Source: Xestospongia bergquistia
Lineage: Eukaryota; Porifera; Demospongiae; Haplosclerida; Petrosiidae
NCBI GenBank assembly: GCA_963965975.1
Contig: OZ014425.1
Location: 1,501,501 to 1,565,500 of the forward strand
Direction of reading: 5' to 3'
Length of the DNA stretch: 64,000 nt
The stretch's first letter is position 1. The number at the start of each line of letters is the position of its first letter. Of the stretch, positions 23,663-34,300 are shown in pieces. Both the position numbers and the translations under genes were made by a program. The notes under the pieces were generated by a model. It was not told the DNA's origin, did not search any database, and worked only from the letters and a program-made list of their open reading frames with translations.

Positions 23663-24466
23663 TTATTGAGCTAATCTATTGACAAGTAAATTTCGAAGTT
23701 TCTCTGCCTCTTGACTCATCTCCTCTACTTTAAGTTTCAAACGAGCATTCTCGACCTCTAATTCCTTTTCCCGAACAAAGAGGTTGGCAGTTCGATTTCT
23801 TCTCTTTGCTCGAGAAATCTGAGAGGCTACATTATTCTTTCGTCTTCTCTCTGACTGTTTAGATTCTTTAGGAGTTGGGGACAACTCATCGTCAACAGTC
23901 GATGAGACTCTTCGCTTCCGGTTGTTAGCCTCAGGTGCGGAAGCAGGAGGAGTGTCTTTGATGTCTTCAGTTGAAGTCAGAGAAGGAGTGGGAGAAGAAA
24001 AAGAGGTATATGTTGCAGTAAGAGGGCTTTCTAAACCTAGAGCATCATCAGAAAATTCATATGTAATTTCTTGTGTGGGTGGAGGAGAAGTAAGAGGAAA
24101 AGGGAGAGAAAGTGACATAGCAGGATCTAAAAATGAGGATATATCAGAAAAATTATCAAACATAGGATTGTCCATTGTAGCCAGGGAGTCAGGTACATCC
24201 TCCTGGATCCCATTGGAGGGGACGGACAAGACTTTGTCGCTGGAGACATTTTGGAGACAGAACTCTAAAAAAATGTCGTCCAACAACAGAGCATTTTCGG
24301 TCAACTCTGAGGATCCATGAGACTGGGGGGTGGTGGGTGCACTAAAGACAGGACATGAGGGAGTTGGTGAGGGGGATGTAGTCAGGTAAGACCCCAGGTT
24401 TAATTCGCCCGGGGCTTCCCGGCAATGTGCCTCCTGCGTTTTTACTATAGTCTCTATTTTTATCAT
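23663..24466 (-). CDS. bZIP transcription factor, C/EBP-PAR-like
   Basis: A single-exon gene of 267 residues. The first 190 are rich in Ser, Thr, Pro and acidic residues with hydrophobic patches, like an activation region. The C-terminal bZIP has the basic region SERRRKNNVASQISRAKRRN, which fits the N-x-x-A-S-x-x-S-R core, then FVREKELEVENARLKLKVEE and a leucine heptad zipper ending LLVNRLAQ. The NN pair and S-R at the core align best with C/EBP and PAR proteins, but the rest differs, so the subfamily is open. The first in-frame ATG is at 24466. The frame stays open upstream to a TAG about 130 bp earlier without another ATG. It lies head to head with the Apollo gene. Confidence 0.85.
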   Translation of the reverse strand: MIKIETIVKTQEAHCREAPGELNLGSYLTTSPSPTPSCPVFSAPTTPQSHGSSELTENALLLDDIFLEFCLQNVSSDKVLSVPSNGIQEDVPDSLATMDNPMFDNFSDISSFLDPAMSLSLPFPLTSPPPTQEITYEFSDDALGLESPLTATYTSFSSPTPSLTSTEDIKDTPPASAPEANNRKRRVSSTVDDELSPTPKESKQSERRRKNNVASQISRAKRRNRTANLFVREKELEVENARLKLKVEEMSQEAEKLRNLLVNRLAQ

Positions 24467-25052
24467 TGGTGGACTCGATGCATACTTTGGTTGAGTGTAT
24501 GAATGCCATTGCTCAAAAGGAGTATCGGCAAACAGTGAAGATGAAATGATGAATGAGGGGGGAAGGTGACTTTGAGACAGTGTGGGTACTGTTGCTACCC
24601 TGTACTACTAGTGATATGCCCTATAGAGGTCAGACGGACCTATATAAGACAATAAAGTGCTTGCTTGGAGCTGAGAAACGCCTGAGAATAACAGGCGTAA
24701 ATAAACTGCGATATAAAGATTTCTTTGTGGGCACGCCCACTACAAGGCTTGCTTTTTAGTCGGGGAAGTTGAGTATTTAGAGAGGGGGCTCGGATGGACT
24801 TGAAAAGTCTTTTCAACCTAGCAGCTTTACCTCTTCTAGTGACTTACTAAAAAACGGTCTCTGGATCAGAGTGGCCGTGCACGTCAGGGCTACGTCTATT
24901 TCAACAAAGCGGTAACCGATGGTGCAATATGTGTTACTATAAATAACTAAAAATGATGTAACATTACATCATCGCTTTGTCTATTAATAGAAACAAGTAC
25001 TATCTAAAAATAGCATCGAGGGTGTTACTGTATTGTTTCCTTATGACATTTT
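24467..25052. promoter_or_regulatory. Intergenic regulatory region, bZIP / Apollo
   Basis: A 586-bp region between divergent genes, unusually rich in structured words. It has a TATATAAG box near 24638 and a 7-bp stem ACGCCTG/CAGGCGT at 24678-24698. It also has a 17-bp palindrome TTGAAAAGTCTTTTCAA at 24800-24816, a CACGTCA word near 24890, and inverted TGATGTAA elements at 24954-24971. I see no ORF conserved with known proteins. Confidence 0.55.
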
Positions 25053-28000
25053 ATGGCGAATGGAAGGAGAATACCATACACTCCTATATCAGTTGATTAC
25101 TTTCAACGTGGATCGCTTCCTTCACGAACGCTCTATTTTCTTACACACGCCCATGCAGGTATTAAACCCTTACATCAACTTGTAAAATTCACTATGACAA
25201 TGACACTGCTGTTGATATCTTGTTATTTTATAGACCATCTTTATGGATTAGATAGTTCATTTGATCAGATCATCTACTGTACATCATTAACAAAACAGCT
25301 GCTCTTATTACACATACCATCATTAGATCCAGATATACTCGTGAGTCAACACAATATAAGTAATGCTTATGTCATCAAAATCTACTCTGAATTTATCTAT
25401 TAGCGTTTCATAAAACTTTTTTTTTACTAGAGCATATCTCTAAATCTAGCTCTAATGTAACTCCTAAGCTCTAATTATATGAAATATTACATTAATTAAT
25501 TTAATTATCCCTTTTTGTGAAATTTTGTAGATGAATTTAGAATAAAGGAAAGAGGAGTAATAAATCCATTTCATGTTATTTACATTTAGTTACTATTGAC
25601 TTATATATTAATACTTACCTATTGTACTTTCTCAGGAGGAAATAGACTATGATGACCCACGACAGATACATATAGATTGTCCAGGACATGTTGTCATCAC
25701 AGTCACTGCTATTGATGCACAACATTGTCCTGGATCAGCCATGTTTTTATTCCAAGGTTATTTTGGTACTATTCTCCATACTGGTGATTTCAGGTACTGT
25801 ATTCACTTACTATTGTATTATAGCTGTAAGTAATTCAATGACATAATAAAGTTTATTTCTACATAGAGGATAGAAGCATAAAGTTCAAGGCTGTAATTTT
25901 CTAATAGGATAATTGTTTCACATGTGTATCATAATAGTGGATTAATTTGTCATGAATAAAATTTAGTCAATTACTTCCAATATAGTATTTAGCAGGCTAT
26001 AGTTTGTGTTAAGAAATGAATGTTAAATCCTCACCAACAATTCCCAAATAAGAGCATTTTAACTTTACCAATTAGGATGATGTGCTTTTTTTATATGAAT
26101 TAATTACTAACATCACTTTACAAAATTATCATATGTCAAAAGAGGGTTTAAACTTTAAGACCATTGGAATCACTCTGATTCATATCAAAAAAGGAAATCA
26201 TCCTAATTGGAATGATTATAAAGGCCTTAAAACCTAATCACAAATCATAAAGCCTTAGGATTACTGTGGAAGTCCTTAAATTTTATAGTGTGAAATGGCT
26301 AATGAACAAGATACTAATCTTTTGACTCCATATGGGTTTGTAAAGTTACATTAGTAACTAATTCCTATGAAAAAAACAACGTTATAATTGGTGTGATTCC
26401 AATGGCCTTAAATTCTAATCACACATTATAAAGCCTTAATAGCTCTATGGCAGAATAGATGGAACTTGTGTAATGAGAGTGGAACTAGTGTACTTACAAG
26501 TTGGTATATACTGATGTACTAATAGGTGGTACTGATGTACTATAATAGATAGCACTGGGGTGCATTAATTGGTGGAAGTGTTATACTAATAGATGGAATT
26601 GTAGATAATGTATGAAACTGGTGTACTAAAGGTTGGTTTTTAGGGTTTTTGGTTTAGGATTTATGTTTTCAAGGTTAGAGTTTAGTGTTTAGGTTTTAGC
26701 GTTTAGTGTTTAAGGTTAGGTTTTTGGGTTTAGGGCTTAGGATTTAGGGATTTAATTAATTATCCTTTTTACCTAGGTTAACTCCAGAGTTGGCCAGCCA
26801 TTCATTAATTTGTAATTTACAACCTGATACTCTTTTTCTTGATAACACATACAACAAACCAATATTTGACTTTCCAGAAAGAGTAAGATTATATATATAA
26901 AGATATATAATATATATTGATTTATGTGTACTGTATATAGTCTGTTTCACGTGAAGCAGTGACAAAAATAATTATGAGCTTGTCTGACAAAAGAACTTTT
27001 CTAGCTTTCAATAAAATTGGCAAAGAGGATCTTTTACAGGAAATTGCCCTATGTACTGGATATATGGTAAATATATATAGAGCCATTGTTTACATTTAAA
27101 TTAATTTTAGATTGGTGTCAGTGAAGAACAATATAGAAAGATGGAAGTTCTTGGGCTTAGTAATATCTGTTCACTTGACTGTGCTCAATGTCAAGTTATA
27201 GTTGTACCATTTTATGCAGTAACTGAGACCAAGTAAGTATCATTGTAGTAAGTACCATAAGATATACCATATTGAAGTAAAATTTTGATTGAGGATTAAA
27301 TCAAATTTAGAGAATTGCTTCCAAATTGGTGTTTGAGAAATTAAAATTTGATCATTGGTGAAGTTTGAGAGTTTCATTAATATAAAATTTTGCTGGTTTA
27401 GTTGTGTGTATCTCACCAATACACCAAATAAAAACCTTTGGGAGATTTTCCAGACTTTGTATTTAAATTATAGTCTTATAAACATTTAAAAAAACAGACT
27501 GTATACTCTAATGATATTTGTTATCTGGATCGATTATAAATTAAAAGCTGTGATGTGTTCAATCTGATCATCACAATTGTTGATTAATACAATATGTACT
27601 CTCTTCTTTCAGTTTAATTCGCTGGACAAATGAGTGTCCAACGCAAGTAATAATTCCAACATGTCGCTATATAGGACGTGAACATGTTATCCCAAAACAT
27701 CCCTCTGTCACAGTTGTACACCATTCCGATCACTGCTCATACAAGGAATTATACCGGTTTGTAGAACTGGTCAAACCTGTTAGCATTCAACCAATAGTTC
27801 AACGCAAAGATGTCTGTAACATCAGTGCATTTACACCTTTATTAAGCAAAAGACCTCCTGTAAGATATTTTATTGTCTAAACATTTAGTTATTGTTTAAT
27901 TTAGTTGAAATATGAGGTCCCTTCTGGTGTTAGTCAAGTATTATATACTAGAGGAAGATTTTCTAAGGACTCTTCATTGTATTCCTCTGCAAGATCACCC

Positions 28001-28502
28001 AATATATCCAAAATAAGGTGCGCTGTTATTTTTAAATAGCATAGTATATGAAAATAATTTATTTCCTTTATATACCACCTCCAACAGAATGCAAAAAATA
28101 CCTAAAGGTGTTCAATTTATCTCTCCCGAGAAAAATAAGCATAAACAAGAAATCGGAAGCAAAGAAATAGAGGCAAGAGAAATGGAGTGTGTTGAAAAGC
28201 TTCCTATTAATATATCACCAAACTGTCAAAATGTTAGTCTTGACAATACTCCAACATGTGATGTCACTAATGAAAAAGCTGACCCAGAGCTGTTCAGCTC
28301 AACACAAACACTGGTCAGAAAGATTCAGGAGACATGTATACAGTTATCACTTGATCAGCTACAATATGAAGCAGAACTGACTTATGTCACACCAAATCAA
28401 GTCAAAGGTAATGTTCTAGAAACTTTAATGGTTAAAGACCTCAAAGATCAAAGCATAACTGTTACAAGATCTTTAGCTAGAGATCAGCTAGCTAAAATGT
28501 GA
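25053..28502 (+). CDS. DCLRE1B: Apollo/SNM1B-type 5' exonuclease (beta-CASP family)
   Basis: A metallo-beta-lactamase/beta-CASP nuclease that trims 5' ends at telomeres and in crosslink repair. Roughly nine exons encode about 550 residues. It begins MANGRRIPYTPISVDYF, very like human Apollo (IPHTPIAVDF). FLTHAHA joins across an intron to DHLYGL, giving the HxHxDH metal motif. Further motifs are AQHCPGSAMFLFQGYFGTIL followed by HTGDFR (Apollo has GYFGTILYTGDFR), FLDNTYN, and VHHSDHCSYKELYRFVE with the last catalytic histidine/aspartate. The tail after KRPP is Ser/Lys-rich and ends ARDQLAKM. The close match at the start and at GYFGTIL favours Apollo over Artemis or SNM1A. A large intron contains a telomere-like GGTTTAG tract. 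It converges on the LamG gene, with 230 bp between stops. Confidence 0.93.
26634..26757 (+). repeat. Degenerate telomere-like (TTTAGGG-type) tract
   Basis: About 120 bp of imperfect GGTTTAG/TTAGGG units (for example TTTTTAGGGTTTTTGGTTTA and GGGTTTAGGGCTTAGG), G/T-rich on the plus strand, just upstream of the third or fourth exon of the Apollo gene. Confidence 0.7.
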
Positions 28503-28732
28503 GAAGAGATCTGGTGTTGTTGTAAAACCTAAGGAATTGAGCGAAATAATTGCATCGTTAAATTGATCAAATTTTGCAAAATTTAACCAAAAACAGAACA
28601 TATTATCATTAATTCTTATGATATGACATATGATTAAATATACTACAATGAAGTATTTTAAAAATGAGAAAATCTGTCTTATAAATAAGTATACTTGTAA
28701 AATGATTATATATGGATATTTAGCATTATCAA

Positions 28733-31205
28733 TTAAACAAAAAACTCTTTTTGAGCATTTGGTTTGAGTGACAAAGTTGATACTGACACAATACTATTGG
28801 TATTGTGTTGTAAGGGGAAAACATAATCTCCTGCAGTGTGAGAAACCCGGATAATATAACAACATATTAGTGTTGTAGTCACTGTTATGAACATAATTAT
28901 AACAACAGCAACTCCACTGAAGGTGCACAATATGATGTTGCCTGCTTTTTCAAAGTCTCCAGTACTTGTAAAATGTGTATTGAAGACCACAGAGACTTTA
29001 GGAGATTTTGTGAAGAGAGGAGGAGGCACATTGGCTGTTGCATCATGTAATGTTACCCTTAGGGACGTAACAGGACCTGTGTCAGACATAATGTCAGCTT
29101 AAATATACAAAAGAAGAGACAATTATCTATTTGTTATTATAATGCATGAATGCATGTATGTACAAGATCTAAACAAGAAAACAAGACTAGAGCTGATGAA
29201 AGCTAAAATATGCATCAAGGTTGCACCCAGACAAACTTATAGATACTTGGCTGTATATGTGTTTCTATAGAAGATATCTACAGTTCAAATTGCATTATAT
29301 TATATTATATATGCTACTAAATGGTTCAATTTACCTTTGGGACTGATGTAGTTCTCTGCCAATAGACCTGCAGCTTCTAGGTTGAGCATTGAAGAGACTT
29401 GACCAACAGTCACATTTCCAATATAGCCTTTGAACATTGCATTGTTGTATTTATTCACTTTGCCAAGATTTAATGGAGCTGAAACTACATTCTGCAAAAA
29501 CGAAGCCCATTTCTCACCAGTGACTGAGCACGACAAATTGTCAATAGACAATTGAAGTGTGGTGTTATCTAGTCCATATCTAAGTCCAACTTGAAAAGAA
29601 TACCATTTTTTGCTAGTAACATTATATTTACATTCGTAACTAAGTTTGTTATCAGTATAATGACCTATCACTTGAATGCACCCTTTTGCAATCTGAATAT
29701 CTAAAGTATAGGACCCATTTTGGCATGATAGAAGACTGCCTGCATGTTCCATCCACACTTTAAAAGTCAAATCATCACTGCTGAGATGTGAGTTCCATAA
29801 TGGTATGTATACAATACCATCTCCTGGTATGAATATAAAGGTGTTTGGGATTACAACAAGATCATCAGATTTCTGTGCTAATAATGACATTCCTTGGTAT
29901 GTTGCAGCAGACAGAACACCTTTGTATATTGGTAGTCCTATAGCACCTCCTCCGATGCAAACCAACCGAGCCTGTCCTTCCATGGTCTCATGTGGGGGAA
30001 TAATGCTATACACTCTGTTGCTATTATTGCCTGCTTGTATTGTAAAGTATAGCAATTGGCCTGTCCTGTTTACTGATAATATATAATGCTGGACTGCCAA
30101 TAGCTTTACATCTGTATGAACAGTTGTAACTTTGTTCTCTCTAGTGTAGATGGAGTAAACTGGTCTATAATTATCCAAGTACAATATTTCTGAATACCGA
30201 TCCGCATGCATGCTCAAAATGGCTCCATTTGTAGGTATAGGCAGTGATACTGACAAGGCCAAATGTAGAGAAACGTAGGGTTCATTGATTGACTTCATTG
30301 ACTGGCATCGATAGCTTTTGCCATTCATAACAGTAGGAGTATTAAGTAATTCTGTAGATAGAACAAACGATGTGTAGTAAAACATATGAATTACAATTAA
30401 ATGACTACTGTGTGTGCATTCATATGCACTATGTAGCTAATGCACATGCATCAAAAGCTATTTTGCGCCACCTTCGCAACAAATGAAGTGAATAGCAGAC
30501 AAAGACAAACTCACTTTGTTGACAATGTTCCCCTGTTGTTAGGGGAGGACACAAACAAATTGTTTGACCAGTTAACCAATTACCAATGCATTGTCCATCA
30601 TTGCATGTTTTATTGTTAACTTCACATGGTCCGTGACAGCCTTTCGTTGATCTATTCTCTGCTATCAAATGCATCGTTTTATGACGGTAATGTGTAAATG
30701 AATTGTTGAACATTCTTACTTCTCGAATGCATCCTTGCAGGCTCTGATATCCCCCCTGTGAATGTCTTGATGGTACACCTCCAATATATGATGGAGGCAA
30801 GGTTTCAAAAAATAAAGCAGCAGTGTTCACTAGGTGCAGTTCTTGATTGCCATCTACGTAAACTTTTATTCTCCCACTAATATGAATTATTGTTATCTTG
30901 TGCCATAAATCATCATTCCAATGTCTTTTAGTCGTCTGCTTCTTAGGAACATTACCTGGCTGAAATGAACAAGCTAGTCTCCCTGCATTCAGACTCAAGT
31001 GGAGATGATGTTCACCTCTTCCTGCAATGTACAGTAAAGTTACATTGGACACTGAGGTTTTAAAGGTCAGTTCAATCCTTCCCCGTGTTGATGCAATCCA
31101 TAGAGGGTAGACTAGATATGCATCTCCTGGAAGTAACGTACGTGCAGTACTGGTTGCCAAGGCTGCAAAAGTAAAGAGAAGAATTATCACAGTTAGTGAT
31201 GGCAT
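28733..31205 (-). CDS. Laminin-G/EGF single-pass membrane protein, neurexin-like
   Basis: Three exons (about 31205-30515, 30351-29335 and 29097-28733) join in frame to 690 residues. The N-terminus MPSLTVIILLFTFAALATST is a signal peptide. Next is a laminin-G domain (LLPGDAYLVYPLW to SLQGCIREVRMFNN, including WHKITIIHISGRIKVYVDG) and then an EGF-like module (CEVNNKTCNDGQC, CLCPP). A second, divergent region follows, and another LamG-like domain from about IFIPGDGIVYIPLW to YIGNVTVG. A membrane helix (IILCTFSGVAVVIIMFITVT) is followed by a 40-residue cytoplasmic tail ending KEFFV, close to the KEYYV end of neurexins and a plausible PDZ ligand. LamG-EGF-LamG plus this tail suggests a neurexin-type adhesion receptor, but orthology is unproven. 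The SNX-like gene starts 168 bp away on the other strand. Confidence 0.82.
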
Positions 31206-31373
31206 TTCTAGCACCAATGAGCAGTACTGACCTTGCTATATGATTTTATTAGACAAGCACACCGGAAACTAAAATTCCTAGTATAAAAATCAACTCCCAC
31301 ACTCAACACGCCTTTATCTTCTCGGCTTCTCGCTTCATATTTCAGTTTACAGAGTCAAAAAATAGAAGAGGCG
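31206..31373. promoter_or_regulatory. Bidirectional promoter LamG protein / SNX-like
   Basis: A 168-bp gap between divergent starts. It holds an ETS-like word ACCGGAAAC at about 31261 and a TATAAAAA box at about 31282, roughly 90 bp before the SNX-like start codon. Confidence 0.5.
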
Positions 31374-34300
31374 ATGGCTAACAACGAGAGTTTAGAAGAT
31401 GTAAGATGTTTTAATATATTATTGTATGATTATCATTATTGGTAAAATGACTTACGTATGTCCAGTATTGTTGCAGTTAAATTTACAATGATTTTTTAGG
31501 AAAATATTAGTCTAAAGGCATCAGTGTTCGAGCTAAAAGAGTTACTGAAACAACAAGAAGTAGAAAAGCAACAGCTGCAGGCCAGGTAATGAATGGATGG
31601 ATGGAATGACTAGTGGATAGATGATAGATAGATGGATGGATGGAATGACAGGATGGATTGATGAATGTAGATTGATAGATAGATAGATGAACAGATGGAT
31701 CTCACCTGTTCTAATAACTTAAAAAATTGGTGTGACTTACTCACAATTAACTTTGACATTAACATCTGAATTAACACCTAAGGGCTGGTCAATATTGAGT
31801 CTATATATCATATTGAACACTACTATTAACCAGGTTAATAGGAAAGGCTTATCAAAACAATACTTATTAAACAACATTTGAACTAATGGACAGTTAGGGT
31901 CTTGTCATATACCAATGAGTATATATCATGAATTCCAATATGATTAAGCCAATCTTTCCTGATAAAAGTATGAATAGGTATTGTTGTTTATTACCAATAA
32001 TTAATTAAGTCTTATTCTATTTATGTAGCTACGATGAAGCTCTCCAAGCTCTCGCAGATAGTGAAGCAAAAAGAGAAACTGCAGAACGAGAGCTTAAAGT
32101 TGTATGTGAAATACTATATAATATAATACTGTATATAGTATAATACACTATATATACTAAATACTATATGGTTGACATATTCTGAACACTTCTTGTCTTT
32201 TGATAGGCTCAAGATCAAATGACAACCATGTGGAAAGAACTAGATATGCTACATAGACGACTTGATGGTTCTCAGTCGTCTTCAACAAATTTAGTATGTT
32301 TTATCAATAGTAATATCATAATTATCGATATATTCTCTTAATTAGGACACTGCGGCCCCTGCCAGTACCGTCGTCAATGAAGGATCACTTGAGCTCTGTT
32401 GTACTCTATGCCAAGAAAAAATTAGGTAAATCTAAACAATATGACCATTCCTTATATATTTGGCATACACAATTGCTACACCTTATAACATTGTAATAAG
32501 TCCTTATATGTCAATAGAATGACAGTATGAGAATATTATATAGTTACTAAGGGAGACCAGTCACTAAGGGAAACCAACTACAATATTCTCAAGAGTGTAA
32601 TGTAATGATTAGTGTCACGGTGCTGTAGTTCTCAATATTTTCATGAATTTATTTGGAATGTTATAGTGTGCTTAGTACTCAAAAGTTTATTTCTATTATA
32701 CATGTAATAAATACTGTTGTGTTAGGCATATCCTTGTAATAATATTCATTGGTCTTAAAAGATTGCAGCTGTCGTTACATTTGACTTTGAGCTTGAGATA
32801 TGTTGACATTCTCCAGTTCTCTGTGTAGATTTGTTTGGGTTTACTAAACAGTAAAAGGTATGTTAAAAATGTCATCTAGTTGAACTAGCATGAAGTATCA
32901 TACCTGTTTACTCGTAGGGATTGTATTTCTCTTTTTGTTGAGTAGATATGATACTAAGATTTGTAATCTTGAGTCCAAAAGAATAGGACTCAGCCTTCTA
33001 AAGAATTGGTCTCAGCCTCTTATTGTAGGTTATAGGGCATAGATAATAAAGTATTAAGTGAAAATGGTGTTCTATCCTATTTGCTGATACTTATGTTATT
33101 AGTAATGTCTTTGTTGTTCTAGTACTAACCATAGTTACAACAATATCATGATCACTTTATTTACTCGTGCAAGTTGTTTGTTCTCAGCCAGTCATGTCAA
33201 ACATTTCAGCAATGTTTATCTCCAGTGTCTTAATATAATACAAGTACAAAGTATTATAACAATTTGTCTAACAGATGATGACACAGCTGGCTAAGAATAG
33301 GTTGTTTGGAGTGAATGAGTGTCCACTGCTTATTGTTAGCAATCTGCTTGTATAGTGAGACATTGTTGGGAACAGAATATGTCTGCCAACAGAATAAGTT
33401 GATAGTTTTGTCTTGTTGGTAACCAACACCTTGCTACTTACTTGATTGCTCAGGACAATAGGTCCTTTTCTAGATGACTGTAGTGTTATACCACCTTTTA
33501 TTTGATAAGGTTTATTCCCCACTTTAATAGCCATATTTGGTATTTAGCTGATAACTAGTTGTAGAGTGTCTCTATACAAGAACACCTTATTAAGCTTATC
33601 TTTTTTGTACATACAGATCTGAATCACCATCACCAACACCACCCACTCCCTCCATCTCCCCAGCCCACACAAAAATCACCAAAAGCCCTAAAACTTCTAA
33701 ATTGTGGCCCTTTGGTTCACGTAACAAGAACAGGTGAACTACCACAATAATACCTTATATGGTATTTCAGCCTATATGCCTACTGTCTTAGATATTCATG
33801 TAGTGTGAAATGATGGTAGACTAATTTAATAAACCCATATAATATAGTCAACAATTAATGTCCTGATAGTCATGGATGGAGAGAAACCTTATCATTTAGT
33901 AGTCAGACAACTGTTAGTTAATACATTACTATAGTATTAGATCTATCAGTCAAATAGTTGTTATGTTGTGTTAAGGTGGTATAAGTTTAGACAAGCATAA
34001 TTTTATTTCTAACTTGTAAACTAGAACTTGCCAAATTTGTCACTAATTCTCCCTCAATATGTAATATTTGTGTAATGGTAATTCCATGAAACTTATATTA
34101 TATTATATTAACACTGTATTCCTTTATCAAAAACAAACCACAAACCATCTGTCATTTTGTGACACTAAAAATGCAATGGCAGAAGACTGGGATTTCTTAA
34201 TGATTCCCTTTGCTAAGGTGTTGTCTTATGTTAACATGACTTACTCCACTAAGCTATGTATGGTAAAGGAGGGCCTTGATATATAGGTGTTAGAACCTAC

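Noticed and set aside
23922-24320. Plus-strand frame of 132 residues
   Set aside because: Antisense shadow of the single-exon bZIP gene; no motifs and biased composition.
31203-31217. Start of the LamG protein four codons earlier (MVLEMPSL)
   Set aside because: The earlier codon is TTG, not ATG. The ATG at 31205 gives a standard signal peptide.
33268-33534. 88-residue minus-strand frame with an ATG inside an SNX-like intron
   Set aside because: No domain, no splice or promoter context, not recognised; a 1.2-kb intron can hold such a frame by chance. Kept here only because it does not look like simple repeat.
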